A DNA stretch of 64,000 bases from Mycolicibacterium sp. P1-18 (GCF_008329535.1 NZ_NPKR01000005.1:1-64000), one strand, 5' to 3'; positions 29,747 through 43,374 are shown, counted from the stretch's first letter. Numbers and translations: made by a program. Notes: generated by a model from the letters alone, not told the origin.

Positions 29747-29750
<4 letters not shown>
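28446..29750 (-). CDS. VWA (von Willebrand A) domain protein
   Basis: A 434-residue cytoplasmic protein. Its VWA domain (about 45-230) has a complete metal-ion-dependent adhesion site: DCSTS near residue 57, a Thr in GGTAMG and an Asp in LLTDGKDE. The C-terminal part is helical and Lys-rich (ELAVESGNDDKVAELGKV). VWA proteins act as assembly platforms; in TerY-P-type triads a VWA protein accompanies a PP2C phosphatase and a kinase, exactly the neighbours here. The start overlaps the phosphatase stop and the stop overlaps the FHA start, so expression is tightly coupled. Confidence 0.9.
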
Positions 29751-34124
<4,374 letters not shown>

Positions 34125-34129
34125 GGCCG

Positions 34130-35092
34130 TCAATCCTGGTACCTCGCGGGCGGCGGGCCGGGCGAGGGCGCCACCTGTTGCAGGTTGGCCTGGTACAGCC
34201 GCTCCCACGTCCCGTTCTCGCGCATTTGGTCGAGGGCGCCGTTGACGAAGCGGACCAGGTCCTGGTTCTCCAGTTTGACGCCCACTCCGTAGGGTTCGTC
34301 GCCGATGCTGGCGCCCACCAGTTCGAGGTTGTTGCGGTCCTGGGCCAGTAGCCCGGACAGCACGACGTCGTCGGTGCTGATGGCGTCGACCTGGCCCTGC
34401 TGCACCATGACCAGGCAGTCGGTCCACTGCCCCACCCCGTAGAGCGCCGGCCGGGGATCGAGGCCGTAGAGCGCGGTCAGCGACGTCGTACCCTTCACCG
34501 CGCACACGCGCTTGCCGGAAAGGTCGGCGGCAGAACGGATTCCGGAGCCCCTGGTGGCCAGGATGCGTTGCTTCGCGATGTAGTAGGGGGTGGAGAAGGC
34601 GACCTTCTTCTTGCGGTCGCAGGTGATCGAATACGTGCGGACCACCAGGTCGACCTGCCCTTCCTGCAACGCCGTCTCCCGCTGCGCCGCCGTGACCACC
34701 CGCAGGTCGGCCCGGTTGGGATCGCCGAAGATGCTCCGGGCCAGTTCGCGAGCCAGGTCGACGTCGAAGCCCTCGAGCTGCCCCGTGGCAGGGTTGCGGG
34801 AGCCGAACAGGTTGGTGGACTGGTCGACGCCGACGACGAGGCGGCCGCGCGCGAAGATGTCGGCCATCGTGGACCCGGGCGGCATGGCCCCGGGCGCGGG
34901 TTGGGGGCCGGGGCGCAGGCTCGCCTCCCGGTCGCAGTCCGCCGTGGCGGCGGTGGGCGCGGTCGTGATCTCCTGCGCACCCCCGGGCATTGCGTTGACC
35001 GGGGTGACCGTGACCGACGACGGCGACTCCGGAGCCCCACACGCGGAGGTGAGGGCGACGGCGAGCACGGCCGCGGCGATTCGCGCCTTCAC
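34130..35092 (-). CDS. GlnH-like amino-acid-binding lipoprotein
   Basis: A 320-residue lipoprotein with a signal peptide ending in LTSAC (Cys 18). A Pro/Ala-rich linker of about 70 residues precedes a family-3 solute-binding domain (GRLVVGVDQSTNLFG, EGFDVDLARELA, VDLVVRTYSITCDR). In M. tuberculosis GlnH binds aspartate/glutamate outside the cell and signals through GlnX to PknG. The same order is found here. The GTG start at 35092 overlaps the GlnX-like stop (GTGA). No ABC permease or ATPase is nearby, in line with a sensory rather than transport role. Confidence 0.9.
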   Translation of the reverse strand: MKARIAAAVLAVALTSACGAPESPSSVTVTPVNAMPGGAQEITTAPTAATADCDREASLRPGPQPAPGAMPPGSTMADIFARGRLVVGVDQSTNLFGSRNPATGQLEGFDVDLARELARSIFGDPNRADLRVVTAAQRETALQEGQVDLVVRTYSITCDRKKKVAFSTPYYIAKQRILATRGSGIRSAADLSGKRVCAVKGTTSLTALYGLDPRPALYGVGQWTDCLVMVQQGQVDAISTDDVVLSGLLAQDRNNLELVGASIGDEPYGVGVKLENQDLVRFVNGALDQMRENGTWERLYQANLQQVAPSPGPPPARYQD

Positions 35093-36357
35093 AGGAACTC
35101 CTTGAGCCGCGGCCACAGTCCGACGACGGCGGCCGCCGCGGCGACCACCATCAGCACCAAGGTGCCGGTGGGACTCCACGACAGGCGGGTACCGGCCGCG
35201 TCGACGTCGTCGCGCAGGGTGGTGCGGGTCTCTTCGATGGCGTCGTTCAGGCTGGTTTCGACGGCCGCGAAGAGCGCGGCGGACGCGTTCTGATCGGGTC
35301 CGATCGCCTGGGTGAGGGCGCCGGCATAGTCACCGCTTCGGTACAGCTCGACCTGCCTGCCGTGGCTGGCCCGCCACGCGGCGACGCTGCCCGCCGCGGC
35401 TTCGTCCTCGACCAAGGCGGTCAGCTCGTCGATGCGATCACCGTAGGACTTCTCCCCCGCGGTGATGTCGCCGCGGGAGATGAGCTGCAGCGTCTCCTCG
35501 GTCCTCGCCTTCTGTGCCAGCACGCGTGCGTTGGCGAGCTCCTCGAACCGCTGTGTGCCGTCGCGGCGGCTCAGCTCGATGCTGTGCGCGGCGAACGCGT
35601 TGGCCACCCCGATCCACCCGATCACCAGCGCGACGGCGACCGCGGTGGCGATCAGGCCCCGGTTGAACTGGCGGTTGGTCCGCGTGACCAACATCCGCGA
35701 TCCGACGACGACCAGCACCAGGACGAGCGCGAGGAGGACCAGCCCGACGAGGGGCAGCGTGGCCACCGAGCGCTGATCCTCGTCGACCGCGGCGAGGGCC
35801 CCGCTGTAGACCCGCTCGGCGCTGGGCAGCATCGAGGTCTGCATCGACGAGGACGCCTCCCGGAAGTACGCGGCACCGACCGCGAAGCCCTGCCGGTTGT
35901 TGGCCCGAGCCGCCTCGACCTGACCGGTGTAGGCGGCCAGCTCGGCCGAAATCTGTGCGAGCGCCGTGCGTGTCTGCGCGTCGCCGGCTCCCACGGTGGC
36001 GTCGGTCAACGCCTCGGCGGCGTCGGCCAGCGCCTGCTGGTAGCGGGCCCGCATGGGGGCCGTTTCGAGCCCGCCGGACAGATACTCGGTCGCGGCGGCC
36101 GCGTCGGCGGCCGAGAGTGCGGCGTAGAGCTTCTGCGTGGAGTATGCGAACGGCTCGGAGTGGTCGAGGATCCGGTCGCTGGTGGCGATGCGGCCGTCGA
36201 GCTGTCCCCCGACGACGACGCCGGCGATCACGCACGACGCCGCGACGACCACCGCCACCAGACCGATCACACCGGGAGTGGTCCGGGCAAAACGCCGCAA
36301 CCACCCCGCGGACGCTCGCGCGTCCGGCGTGGTCTGCAGAACCGGCGTCGTGGTCAT
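35089..36357 (-). CDS. GlnX-like transmembrane sensor protein
   Basis: A 422-residue membrane protein with about four helices (near 30-52, 200-222, 237-260 and 396-414) separated by two external helical domains, the layout of GlnX, which couples GlnH ligand binding to PknG. The C-terminal cytoplasmic tail is only a few residues (PRLKEFL). ATG 36357 is preferred over a GTG at 36366 because GGGGGTG lies at a proper distance upstream. It is the first gene of the kinase operon; a possible -10 (TACGAT) is at 36378-36383. Confidence 0.87.
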   Translation of the reverse strand: MTTTPVLQTTPDARASAGWLRRFARTTPGVIGLVAVVVAASCVIAGVVVGGQLDGRIATSDRILDHSEPFAYSTQKLYAALSAADAAAATEYLSGGLETAPMRARYQQALADAAEALTDATVGAGDAQTRTALAQISAELAAYTGQVEAARANNRQGFAVGAAYFREASSSMQTSMLPSAERVYSGALAAVDEDQRSVATLPLVGLVLLALVLVLVVVGSRMLVTRTNRQFNRGLIATAVAVALVIGWIGVANAFAAHSIELSRRDGTQRFEELANARVLAQKARTEETLQLISRGDITAGEKSYGDRIDELTALVEDEAAAGSVAAWRASHGRQVELYRSGDYAGALTQAIGPDQNASAALFAAVETSLNDAIEETRTTLRDDVDAAGTRLSWSPTGTLVLMVVAAAAAVVGLWPRLKEFL

Positions 36358-36377
36358 GGCGTTCACCCCCAGCCGCG

Positions 36378-36383
36378 ATCGTA
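36378..36383 (-). promoter_or_regulatory. Possible -10 element of the kinase operon
   Basis: On the minus strand GGTTACGAT gives a TANNNT hexamer (TACGAT) 20 bases before the GlnX-like ATG. No clear -35 hexamer is at the right distance, which is common in mycobacteria. Weak evidence. Confidence 0.3.
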
Positions 36384-36487
36384 ACCGCAGGCGGTCAATG
36401 GTTCGGAGGTAGAACGATATTCGTCGGCCGGCGAGCCGGTATCGACGCCGCCGTCAACGCGACGTCACCCGACGCCGGGCGGGGAAA

Positions 36488-37621
36488 TCAGGTGACCCAG
36501 CGTCCGCGGCGCAGCACGCCGACCACCCGCAACTCCGAATTGAGCACCACCGCATCGGCGTTCGCCCCGGGAACCAGACCGTCGGCCGGCAGACCCAGCG
36601 CCCGGGCTGGGTTGAGCGAGGCCTGCCGGACGGCCAAGTGCAATGCCTCGTACCGGGGCAGTCCGCAATGGTCGACGGCGAACCGGAACACCCGGTCCAT
36701 CGTCGCGGTGCTGCCCGCGATGGTGTCGGTGCCCGCCACCGATGCCACGCCGGCGACGACGTCCACCGCGAGCGGGCCCAGGTGGTATCGGCCGTCGGCC
36801 ATCCCCGTCGCCGCCATCGCGTCGGTCACCAGCGACACCCGGTCGGGCCCGGCGCTGCGGGTGACGTGGCGCAGGATGGCGGGGGCCACGTGGACGCCGT
36901 CGGCGATCAGCTCGACGGTCACCCGCGGGTCTTCGAGGAGCGCGACGACGGGGCCTGGCTCCCGGCGGTCGACGGGACGCATCGCGTTGAACAGGTGCGT
37001 GCCTACCGTCGCCCCTGCGTCGAGCGCCGCCCGGGTCTGGTCGTACGTCGCCTCGGTGTGCCCGACGGCGGCCACCACTCCGGCCGCAACCAGTTGCCGG
37101 ATCGCCGCGAGTGCCCCGTCGCGCTCGGGGGCGACGGTGACCATTCGGACCGCACCTCCGCCCGCCGCGAGCACGCGGTCGATCTCGCCGGGGTCGGGGT
37201 CGCGCATGAGACCGGGTTGGTGGGCACCGCACCTCTTGGTGGACAGCCACGGGCCCTCCAGGTGAATGCCGTCGATCAGACCGGCGTCGACGTCGGCGGC
37301 CAATCCCGTGATCTGCCTGAGCAATTCGTCGGGGCTCGCGGTGACGAGGGAGGCGACGACGGCGGTGCTGCCGTGGCGGCGATGCAGCTCCACCGCGGTC
37401 GCCGTCTCCGCGTGGGTGGCGGAGGTGAAGTTGGCGCCCCCGCCGCCGTGCACGTGGGTGTCGACGAAGCCGGGGACGAGGGTGACCGCCCCGAGGTCGC
37501 GGTCGACCGGCCGTGGCGGCGGGCCCCCGCCGACGGCGTGGACCACCCCGCCGACGATCTCGATCCACCCGGGGCGCAACAGCTCTCGGCCGGTGAGCAG
37601 GGTGCCGACGGCGAGCAGCAC
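36488..37621 (-). CDS. nagA: N-acetylglucosamine-6-phosphate deacetylase
   Basis: A 377-residue amidohydrolase that removes acetate from GlcNAc-6-phosphate in the cytoplasm. Metal ligands are visible: DTHVHGGG near residue 56, Glu in IHLEGPW near 121, His in VGHTEATYD near 186, THLFNAM near 208, and the catalytic Asp in LVTDAMAATG near 266. GTG 37621 follows the nagB stop directly with no gap. The product, glucosamine-6-phosphate, is the substrate of nagB just upstream. Length is normal for the family. Confidence 0.95.
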   Translation of the reverse strand: MLLAVGTLLTGRELLRPGWIEIVGGVVHAVGGGPPPRPVDRDLGAVTLVPGFVDTHVHGGGGANFTSATHAETATAVELHRRHGSTAVVASLVTASPDELLRQITGLAADVDAGLIDGIHLEGPWLSTKRCGAHQPGLMRDPDPGEIDRVLAAGGGAVRMVTVAPERDGALAAIRQLVAAGVVAAVGHTEATYDQTRAALDAGATVGTHLFNAMRPVDRREPGPVVALLEDPRVTVELIADGVHVAPAILRHVTRSAGPDRVSLVTDAMAATGMADGRYHLGPLAVDVVAGVASVAGTDTIAGSTATMDRVFRFAVDHCGLPRYEALHLAVRQASLNPARALGLPADGLVPGANADAVVLNSELRVVGVLRRGRWVT

Positions 37622-38407
37622 TCAGATCCCTTGCCAGGCCGGCTTGGACAGGTAGGTCTCGCGGTAGTAGTCGACCAGCTGAAGGCGGCGGGCGGCGGCG
37701 TCGTCGAGCAGCACCGTGGCATGCGGATGATGCTGCAGGATGGTCGCGGGCCACATCGCGCTGACGGCGCCTTCGACGAGGTGGTGGACCGCCTCGGCCT
37801 TGCTGCGGCCGGTGGCCACCAGGATCAGGTGCCGGGCCTCCATGATGGTTCCGAGCCCCTGGGTCAGGCAGTGCGTCGGCACCGATTCCACGTCGCCGCC
37901 GAAGAATCGGGCGTTGTCGACGCGGGTCTGCCGGGTCAGCGTCTTGATTCGCGTCCGCGACGCCAGCGACGATCCCGGCTCGTTGAATGCGACGTGCCCG
38001 TCGGTCCCGATCCCGAGGATCTGAAGATCCACCCCACCGGCGGCCCGGATCGCGGCCTCGTACGCCGCGCAGGCGGCCGGGATGTCGCCCGCCGCGCCGT
38101 CGGGGCTCTGGACCGCGCCGGGCGCCACGTCGACCCGCGAGGTGAACACCTGGTCGATGACGTTGCGATACCGCTCGGGGTGGTCGGCGGGCAGGCCGAC
38201 GTACTCGTCGAGGGTGAAGCCGCGGGCGCGGGCGAACGAGAGGTGTCCGCCGTCGCAGCGCACCGCCAGTTCGTCGTAGATCGCCAGCGGTGACGATCCG
38301 GTGGCCAGGCCGAGGACGGCGTCGGGCTTGCGTGCCAGCAGGGCGCCGACGGCGTCGGCGGCGATGGCGCCGATTTCCTCGGCGTCACGGCAGATGACGA
38401 CTTCCAT
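37622..38407 (-). CDS. nagB: Glucosamine-6-phosphate deaminase
   Basis: A 261-residue enzyme that converts glucosamine-6-phosphate to fructose-6-phosphate and ammonia. The family motif GIGTDGHVAFNEPGSS is near residue 136, and the phosphate-binding LGLATGSSP is near 33; the lid segment and AWQGI end are as in bacterial NagB. It lies between crr and nagA with no intergenic bases on either side, completing the catabolic branch of the N-acetylglucosamine pathway. Confidence 0.97.
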   Translation of the reverse strand: MEVVICRDAEEIGAIAADAVGALLARKPDAVLGLATGSSPLAIYDELAVRCDGGHLSFARARGFTLDEYVGLPADHPERYRNVIDQVFTSRVDVAPGAVQSPDGAAGDIPAACAAYEAAIRAAGGVDLQILGIGTDGHVAFNEPGSSLASRTRIKTLTRQTRVDNARFFGGDVESVPTHCLTQGLGTIMEARHLILVATGRSKAEAVHHLVEGAVSAMWPATILQHHPHATVLLDDAAARRLQLVDYYRETYLSKPAWQGI

Positions 38408-38878
38408 CTATTTGTTCGCGGTGAAAAGGTGTGCGCCCGAGGGGATCTCCGCGCCCTCCAGGACGGCTTCGCCGGCGACGACGTTGCCCGCCTCGCGCTC
38501 GTCCATGATGACGACGGGCACGATGGGGTTGAGTCCCGTGGCGACGATGGCCGGTACGTCGTAGGTGATTACGAGCTGGCCGGCGGTGACGACGTCGCCC
38601 TCGCTGGCGTGTGCCGTGAAGCCCTCGCCCTTGAGGGCGACGGTGTCCAGGCCGAGGTGCACCAGCACCCCGACGTTGTCGGGGGTCAGGACGACGAAGG
38701 CGTGCGGAAGCAGCTTCAGCAACTTGCCGCCGACGGGGGCGATCGCCTCGGTGACCTGCTGGGGCGGTTCGACGGCGGCGCCGTATCCGACCATGCCCTG
38801 GGAGAAGACGGGATCGGGGACGTCCTGCAGCGGGACCGCGCGACCGCCGACCGGCGCGAGGACGTGTGTGGTGCTCAT
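38408..38878 (-). CDS. crr: PTS glucose-family IIA component
   Basis: A 156-residue cytoplasmic phosphocarrier. The phosphorylated His lies in VLVHLGLDTV near residue 75, and the second His of the site near 58 (LPHAFVVL). It passes phosphate to the IIBC protein encoded divergently, which phosphorylates the sugar during uptake. ATG 38878 is used. It heads the crr-nagB-nagA operon. The general PTS proteins HPr and enzyme I are not in the window. Confidence 0.94.
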   Translation of the reverse strand: MSTTHVLAPVGGRAVPLQDVPDPVFSQGMVGYGAAVEPPQQVTEAIAPVGGKLLKLLPHAFVVLTPDNVGVLVHLGLDTVALKGEGFTAHASEGDVVTAGQLVITYDVPAIVATGLNPIVPVVIMDEREAGNVVAGEAVLEGAEIPSGAHLFTANK

Positions 38879-38994
38879 CTGCTCAACAATACGAGTACCG
38901 GTGCAACTGGGTCTCATGTTCCCGGGTTCTCGTCTAGGCTTCTCCCGCAGCCGAGGCGGCGGCCCACGTGTGCCGCAGAGAAGGGCGATCGACG
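38879..38994. promoter_or_regulatory. Divergent control region of the N-acetylglucosamine genes
   Basis: The 116 bases between the crr and nagE starts must carry both promoters. GTCTAG at 38932-38937 matches half of the dasR/NagR box core, but the other half is not there, so I claim no specific operator. A GAG AAGGG ribosome binding site precedes nagE. Confidence 0.4.
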
Positions 38995-40578
38995 ATGAGC
39001 GACACCACGAAATCCGCAGGAACACAGCGCAAGTCGGGCATCCGAATTCCCGGCTTCGCGCAACTTCAGCGACTCGGCAAGAGCCTGATGCTTCCCATCG
39101 CGGTCCTGCCCGCGGCGGGCATTTTGCTGCGGCTGGGCCAGGATGACCTGCTGGGCAGCATCAAGGCGCCGGTCATCGGGCCGTTCTTCCAGGCGATGAC
39201 CGCGGCGGGTGACGCAATCTTCAGCAACCTGCCGCTGCTGTTCGCCGTCGGCGTCGCCATCGGATTCGCCAAGAAGGCGGACGGTTCGACGGCGCTGGCC
39301 GCCGTCGTCGGATACCTGGTGGTGCAGGCGGTGTTCAAGACGATGTCGCCGATCGTGCTGGCCGGGGAGCTCGACAAGGCCGGTGAACAGGCCCAGATCA
39401 ACTACAGCGTGTTCGCCGGAATCCTGGTCGGCCTACTCACCGCGTTCCTGTTCGACCGGTACCACACCATCCAATTGCCTTCGTATCTCGGCTTCTTCGG
39501 GGGCCGGCGCTTCGTCCCGATCGTGGTGTCCCTGGCCTGCTTGTTCCTCGCCTTCGCGATGAGCTACTGCTACCCGCTCTTCGACGCCGGCCTGACCGGT
39601 CTCGGCAAGTTCATCGGCGGCTCGGGTGCCATCGGCGCGTTCGTCTACGGCTTCGCCAACCGCATGCTGATTCCGCTGGGCCTGCACCACATCGTGAACT
39701 CGTTCGTCTGGTTCATCTACGGCGACTACCAGGCGCCCGACGGCAAGGTGGTCACCGGCGAGCTGACCCGCTTCGCGGCCGGTGACCCGTCGGCGGGGCT
39801 GCTCACCTCCGGTTTCTACCCGATCCTGATGTTCGGCCTGCCCGCGGCGGCGCTGGCGATGATCCACGTGGCCAACAAGAAGCAGCGCAAGGTCGCGGTC
39901 GGCATCCTGTCGGCGGCCGCGCTGACGGCGTTCCTGACCGGCGTCACCGAGCCGCTCGAGTTCGCCTTCATGTTCGTGGCGTTCCCGCTGTACGTCGTGC
40001 ACGCCGTCCTGACCGGTCTGTCCCTGGCCATCGCCTACCTGCTCGACATCCACCTGGGCTTCTCGTTCTCGGCGGGACTGATCGACCTGCTGCTGTACGG
40101 CACCGCCCCCGCGGCGAAGAACATTCCTCTGCTCATCGGCATGGGCGTCGTGTTCTTCGCCGTGTACTACCTGCTGTTCCGCTTCGCGATCGTGAAGTGG
40201 AACATGCGGACCCCCGGCCGTGAGCCCGACGTCGAATTCGAGGCGGAGGAGCGGGCCAACCTGGACGACGGCGTCACCTCGGCCACCGCCGTGTCGGCCG
40301 GCGGATCGGGCACGGCGACCGACACCGTCGCTGCGCCCGTCGCGACCGACAGCACCGCCGAGCAGCTCATCGCCGCGTTCGGCGGCCGGGCGAACCTCGT
40401 CAACGTCGACGCCTGCATCACGCGGCTGCGGATGGAGGTCGCCGACCCGTCGAAGGTGGATCAGGCGCGGCTGAAGACCCTCGGCGCCGCCGGTGTGATC
40501 GAGGTGGGCAACAACGTCCAGGCGGTGTTCGGCACGCAGGCCGAGGCGTTGAAGAACGACATCAAGGACGTGCTCTAG
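38995..40578 (+). CDS. nagE: PTS N-acetylglucosamine transporter IIBC component
   Basis: A 527-residue membrane protein that imports and phosphorylates N-acetylglucosamine. The IIC channel spans about residues 25-400 (around ten helices, with GLHHIVNSFVWF and GVTEPLEFAFMF as sugar-binding signatures). After a Ser/Thr/Ala linker the IIB domain carries the phosphorylated Cys in VDACITRLRME near 474. The IIA domain is separate (crr, divergent). ATG 38995 follows AGAGAAGGG. Specificity for GlcNAc is inferred from nagA and nagB next door. It converges with the MFS gene; the two stop codons lie within a short palindrome. Confidence 0.94.
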   Translation: MSDTTKSAGTQRKSGIRIPGFAQLQRLGKSLMLPIAVLPAAGILLRLGQDDLLGSIKAPVIGPFFQAMTAAGDAIFSNLPLLFAVGVAIGFAKKADGSTALAAVVGYLVVQAVFKTMSPIVLAGELDKAGEQAQINYSVFAGILVGLLTAFLFDRYHTIQLPSYLGFFGGRRFVPIVVSLACLFLAFAMSYCYPLFDAGLTGLGKFIGGSGAIGAFVYGFANRMLIPLGLHHIVNSFVWFIYGDYQAPDGKVVTGELTRFAAGDPSAGLLTSGFYPILMFGLPAAALAMIHVANKKQRKVAVGILSAAALTAFLTGVTEPLEFAFMFVAFPLYVVHAVLTGLSLAIAYLLDIHLGFSFSAGLIDLLLYGTAPAAKNIPLLIGMGVVFFAVYYLLFRFAIVKWNMRTPGREPDVEFEAEERANLDDGVTSATAVSAGGSGTATDTVAAPVATDSTAEQLIAAFGGRANLVNVDACITRLRMEVADPSKVDQARLKTLGAAGVIEVGNNVQAVFGTQAEALKNDIKDVL

Positions 40579-40589
40579 GACCTAGTCCT
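40577..40589. other. Short palindrome spanning the convergent nagE/MFS stops
   Basis: AGGAC-CTA-GTCCT is a five-pair stem with a three-base loop between two convergent genes that are separated by only three bases. It could serve as a weak bidirectional terminator, but there is no T-run. Confidence 0.35.
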
Positions 40590-41856
40590 TGGGCAGGACC
40601 AGCGCCGCCACGGCCGCCGCGACGAGCGCCAGCCCCAGGATCGTCGCGGCGACGGCCGACCAGCCGTAATGGTCGAAGGCGACGCCGCCGAACCAGCCGA
40701 TGACGCTGGAGCCGCCATAGTAGAAGAGGTTGTAGAGCGACGACGCCTGCGCCTTGCCGACGGGCGCCGACTGCCCCGTCCACCCGGCGGCGATCGAGTG
40801 GGCCCCGAAGAACCCGGCCGTCGCCACCACGAGGCCGCCGAGGACCACGAACACGTTGTCGCTCAGCGTGATCGCCACGCCGGTGACCATGATGGCGATG
40901 GAGACCAGCAGGACCCGCTTTCGGCCGAAGCGGCTGGCCTCGGCACCCGCGCGCGAGGACGCCCAGGTGCCCGCCAGGTAGGCCAGGAACACCAGGCTGA
41001 CCAGGAACGACGGTAGGAAGAACGGTGCCCCGGTCAGCCGGAAGCCCAGGAAGTTGTACAGCGCGACGAAGCCGCCCATCAGCAGGAAGCCCTGGGCGAA
41101 CAGGGCCAGTTGCCGGCGCGACCGCAGGTTGGCCCCCAGCCGGTGCGCGAGCGTCCCCTCGGGTCCGGTGCCGCGGCGCGGGACGAAGCCCCGCGGTGCG
41201 GGTGCGAGCTTGACGAATGCCAGTGCCGCGCAGCCGCACAGCACGGCCACGGTGAACACTCCCCCGCGCCAGCCGGCGAATTCCGCCACCGGGCTGGCCA
41301 CCAACCGGCCCAGCAGACCTCCGATGGTGGTACCCGCGACGAAGGTGCCTGCCGCCCGGGCGGCGTGCGCGGGATCGATCTCCTCGGTCAGATAGGCCAC
41401 CGCGATGGCGGGCACGCCACCGACGAACAGACCTTCGAGGAAGCGCCCGGCGAGCAGGGCTTCGTAGGTGGGCGCGAACGGGACCACGAGCCCGACGGTG
41501 GTAGCGACGCCGACCGAGATCGTCATGGCCTTCACCCGGCCGATGCGGTCGGCCAGCGTCGACCAGGGGATGACGCCGACGGCCAGACCGACGGTCGACG
41601 CCGAGATGGTCAGCGCGGCGTCGGCGGCGCCGATGTGCAGACCGCTCGCGATGAGCGGCAGCACGGCTTGCGGCGAGTACAGCTGGGCGAACGTCGCAAC
41701 CCCGGCGCAGAACAGGGCGGCGAGCAGTCGTCCGTACTCGGCCGAACCGCGGCTGTGGCCCACCCAGTGGGGCGCGGTGGTTTGCTCAATGGACACTCGT
41801 GCCACGGTAGGAAGCCCATCCTCATGTGTCCAATGCATGAGGTTCATCGATTTCAT
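40582..41856 (-). CDS. MFS transporter (YnfM-like)
   Basis: A 12-helix major facilitator of 424 aa from ATG 41856. GTG 41796 (VSIEQTTAPHW), which would give 404 aa, is equally likely and closer to relatives. The A-loop motif DRIGRVKAM is near residue 105, and GRKRVLL follows the sixth-seventh linker. It resembles LysR-linked exporters of the YnfM type. The LysR regulator encoded 42 bases upstream on the same strand probably controls it. Substrate unknown. Confidence 0.85.
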   Translation of the reverse strand: MKSMNLMHWTHEDGLPTVARVSIEQTTAPHWVGHSRGSAEYGRLLAALFCAGVATFAQLYSPQAVLPLIASGLHIGAADAALTISASTVGLAVGVIPWSTLADRIGRVKAMTISVGVATTVGLVVPFAPTYEALLAGRFLEGLFVGGVPAIAVAYLTEEIDPAHAARAAGTFVAGTTIGGLLGRLVASPVAEFAGWRGGVFTVAVLCGCAALAFVKLAPAPRGFVPRRGTGPEGTLAHRLGANLRSRRQLALFAQGFLLMGGFVALYNFLGFRLTGAPFFLPSFLVSLVFLAYLAGTWASSRAGAEASRFGRKRVLLVSIAIMVTGVAITLSDNVFVVLGGLVVATAGFFGAHSIAAGWTGQSAPVGKAQASSLYNLFYYGGSSVIGWFGGVAFDHYGWSAVAATILGLALVAAAVAALVLPKD

Positions 41857-41898
41857 ACGCCTGGTACATCACTGCCGATCAGCGCCCCGGAGCCGCCG

Positions 41899-42771
41899 CT
41901 ACGGGTCGGTGAGAAAGCGGGCGAACCGTTCCGCCGGCGGCGCCAGGTGGCGACCCCTCCCCCACACCAGGCCCACTTCGCGCTTGGCGCCCCGGTTGGC
42001 GAGCGCCACGTGGACGGTCTTGGTGTGACCGGCGTCGTCGCGCGGAACCGGCACCACGGCGACGCCGAAACCGGCGGCGACCAGTCCCTCCATCGTGGGG
42101 ATCTCGGTGGCCTCGAACACGATCTCCGGGGTCAAGCCCTCTTCGGCGCACAGTTCGTCGGTGACCTGGCGCAATCCGTACTGCTCGGCCAGTGCCACGA
42201 ACGGCTCACCCGCCGCCGCCGAGAGCCGCATCCGGGTTCGCGTGGCCAGTCGGTGTCCCGGTGGAACGGCCAGGCACAGCCGCTCGACGTACAGCAGGCG
42301 CCACGTGAAGTCGGAGTCGTCGGGTCGGGGCGCGGTGATCGCCAGATCGGCCTGACCGGCGAGCACCCGTTCGGTGATTTCGTGCGCCGGGCCTTGGAAC
42401 AGGTCGAATCCGATGCCGGGCACGGCGTCTCGGAAACGTCGGAGTTGTTCGGGCACATACCAACTGGCCAGCGAGTGCAGAAAGGCCAGCCGCACCCGGC
42501 CGCTGTCGGGATTGCGCAGCGCGTCGATGCGGTCGCCCGCCGACTGCATCTCGGCGATGCTGCGACGCGCGTGCTCGAGCATGATGTGCCCGTAGGCGTT
42601 GAGCCGCAGGCGCCGGTTGACGCGGTCGAACAACGGCGTCCCGGCCTGCTCCTCGAATCGCGCAAGGGCCCGGGAGAGCGTCGGCTGACTCACCCGCAGT
42701 TCGGCGGCCGCCACCGTGACGTGTTCGGTCTCGGCGAGGGTGACGAACCACTGCAGTTCCTCGAGGCGCAC
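41899..42771 (-). CDS. LysR-family transcriptional regulator
   Basis: A 290-residue regulator with a helix-turn-helix (VTVAAAELRVSQPTLSRALA, about 18-37) and an effector domain. GTG 42771 is chosen because VRLEELQWFV is the usual start of this group; the frame runs open to 42834 but without a better signal. It precedes the MFS gene on the same strand, an order in which the LysR protein likely controls the exporter. It follows the LOG gene by 13 bases. Confidence 0.9.
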   Translation of the reverse strand: MRLEELQWFVTLAETEHVTVAAAELRVSQPTLSRALARFEEQAGTPLFDRVNRRLRLNAYGHIMLEHARRSIAEMQSAGDRIDALRNPDSGRVRLAFLHSLASWYVPEQLRRFRDAVPGIGFDLFQGPAHEITERVLAGQADLAITAPRPDDSDFTWRLLYVERLCLAVPPGHRLATRTRMRLSAAAGEPFVALAEQYGLRQVTDELCAEEGLTPEIVFEATEIPTMEGLVAAGFGVAVVPVPRDDAGHTKTVHVALANRGAKREVGLVWGRGRHLAPPAERFARFLTDP

Positions 42772-42784
42772 CGCCCGACGATAC

Positions 42785-43324
42785 TCACCGACGCCCGACG
42801 GATTCCTGCAGGTAGGCCAGCGCGCTGGCCGCATCGGGCGCGACGTGGACCAGCTCCGCCGACGGGATCGGCAGGAATCCGTCGGCGTCCATCCGCATCA
42901 GTTGCAGGGCGAGCCCGTCGTAGAAGCCCGCGGTGTTCAGCAGCACCACGGGCTTGTCGTGGAAGCCGTGCTTGCGCAGTTCCAGGATCTCCGTCGCCTC
43001 GTCGAGGGTTCCCAACCCGCCGACCATGACCACGATGGCGTCACATCCGGCCAGCAGCAACGCCTTTCGCTCGGCGAGGTCGGCGGCGAACACCATCTCG
43101 TCGGCGTCCACCCTCGCCTTGACGCGCAGGAATTCGACCGACACGCCGACCAGCCGGCCCCCGGAGGCGCGCACGCCGTCGGCGACGACCTTCATCAGTC
43201 CGGTGTCGGAGCCGCCCCACACCAGGGTGTGCCCGCCCGCGCCGATCAGCTCGCCGAACTCGCGGGCCGGCACGGTGTATCGCTCGTCGAGGTCGGCGGC
43301 GGAGAGGAAGACGCAGATCTTCAC
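42785..43324 (-). CDS. LOG-family Rossmann protein
   Basis: A 179-residue protein of the lysine-decarboxylase-like (LOG) group, whose plant members release cytokinins from their ribotides. The nucleotide-binding VWGGSDTGLMKVVADGV is near residue 35 and the second motif reads VGGLGTLDEATE near 103, where the family has PGGxGTxxE; the Pro is replaced by Val. The Arg and Glu of the active site otherwise look kept. The GTG start at 43324 gives MKICVFLS. Role in bacteria is probably nucleotide-monophosphate phosphoribohydrolase. Confidence 0.82.
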   Translation of the reverse strand: MKICVFLSAADLDERYTVPAREFGELIGAGGHTLVWGGSDTGLMKVVADGVRASGGRLVGVSVEFLRVKARVDADEMVFAADLAERKALLLAGCDAIVVMVGGLGTLDEATEILELRKHGFHDKPVVLLNTAGFYDGLALQLMRMDADGFLPIPSAELVHVAPDAASALAYLQESVGRR

Positions 43325-43374
43325 GGGCCCAGTATGCGCGGCGTACACCAACTTCCCAGCTGAATATTGTTTAC

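Noticed and set aside
38879..38994. DasR/NagR operator between crr and nagE
   Set aside because: Only half of the expected palindrome core (GTCTAG) is present; no full box can be read.
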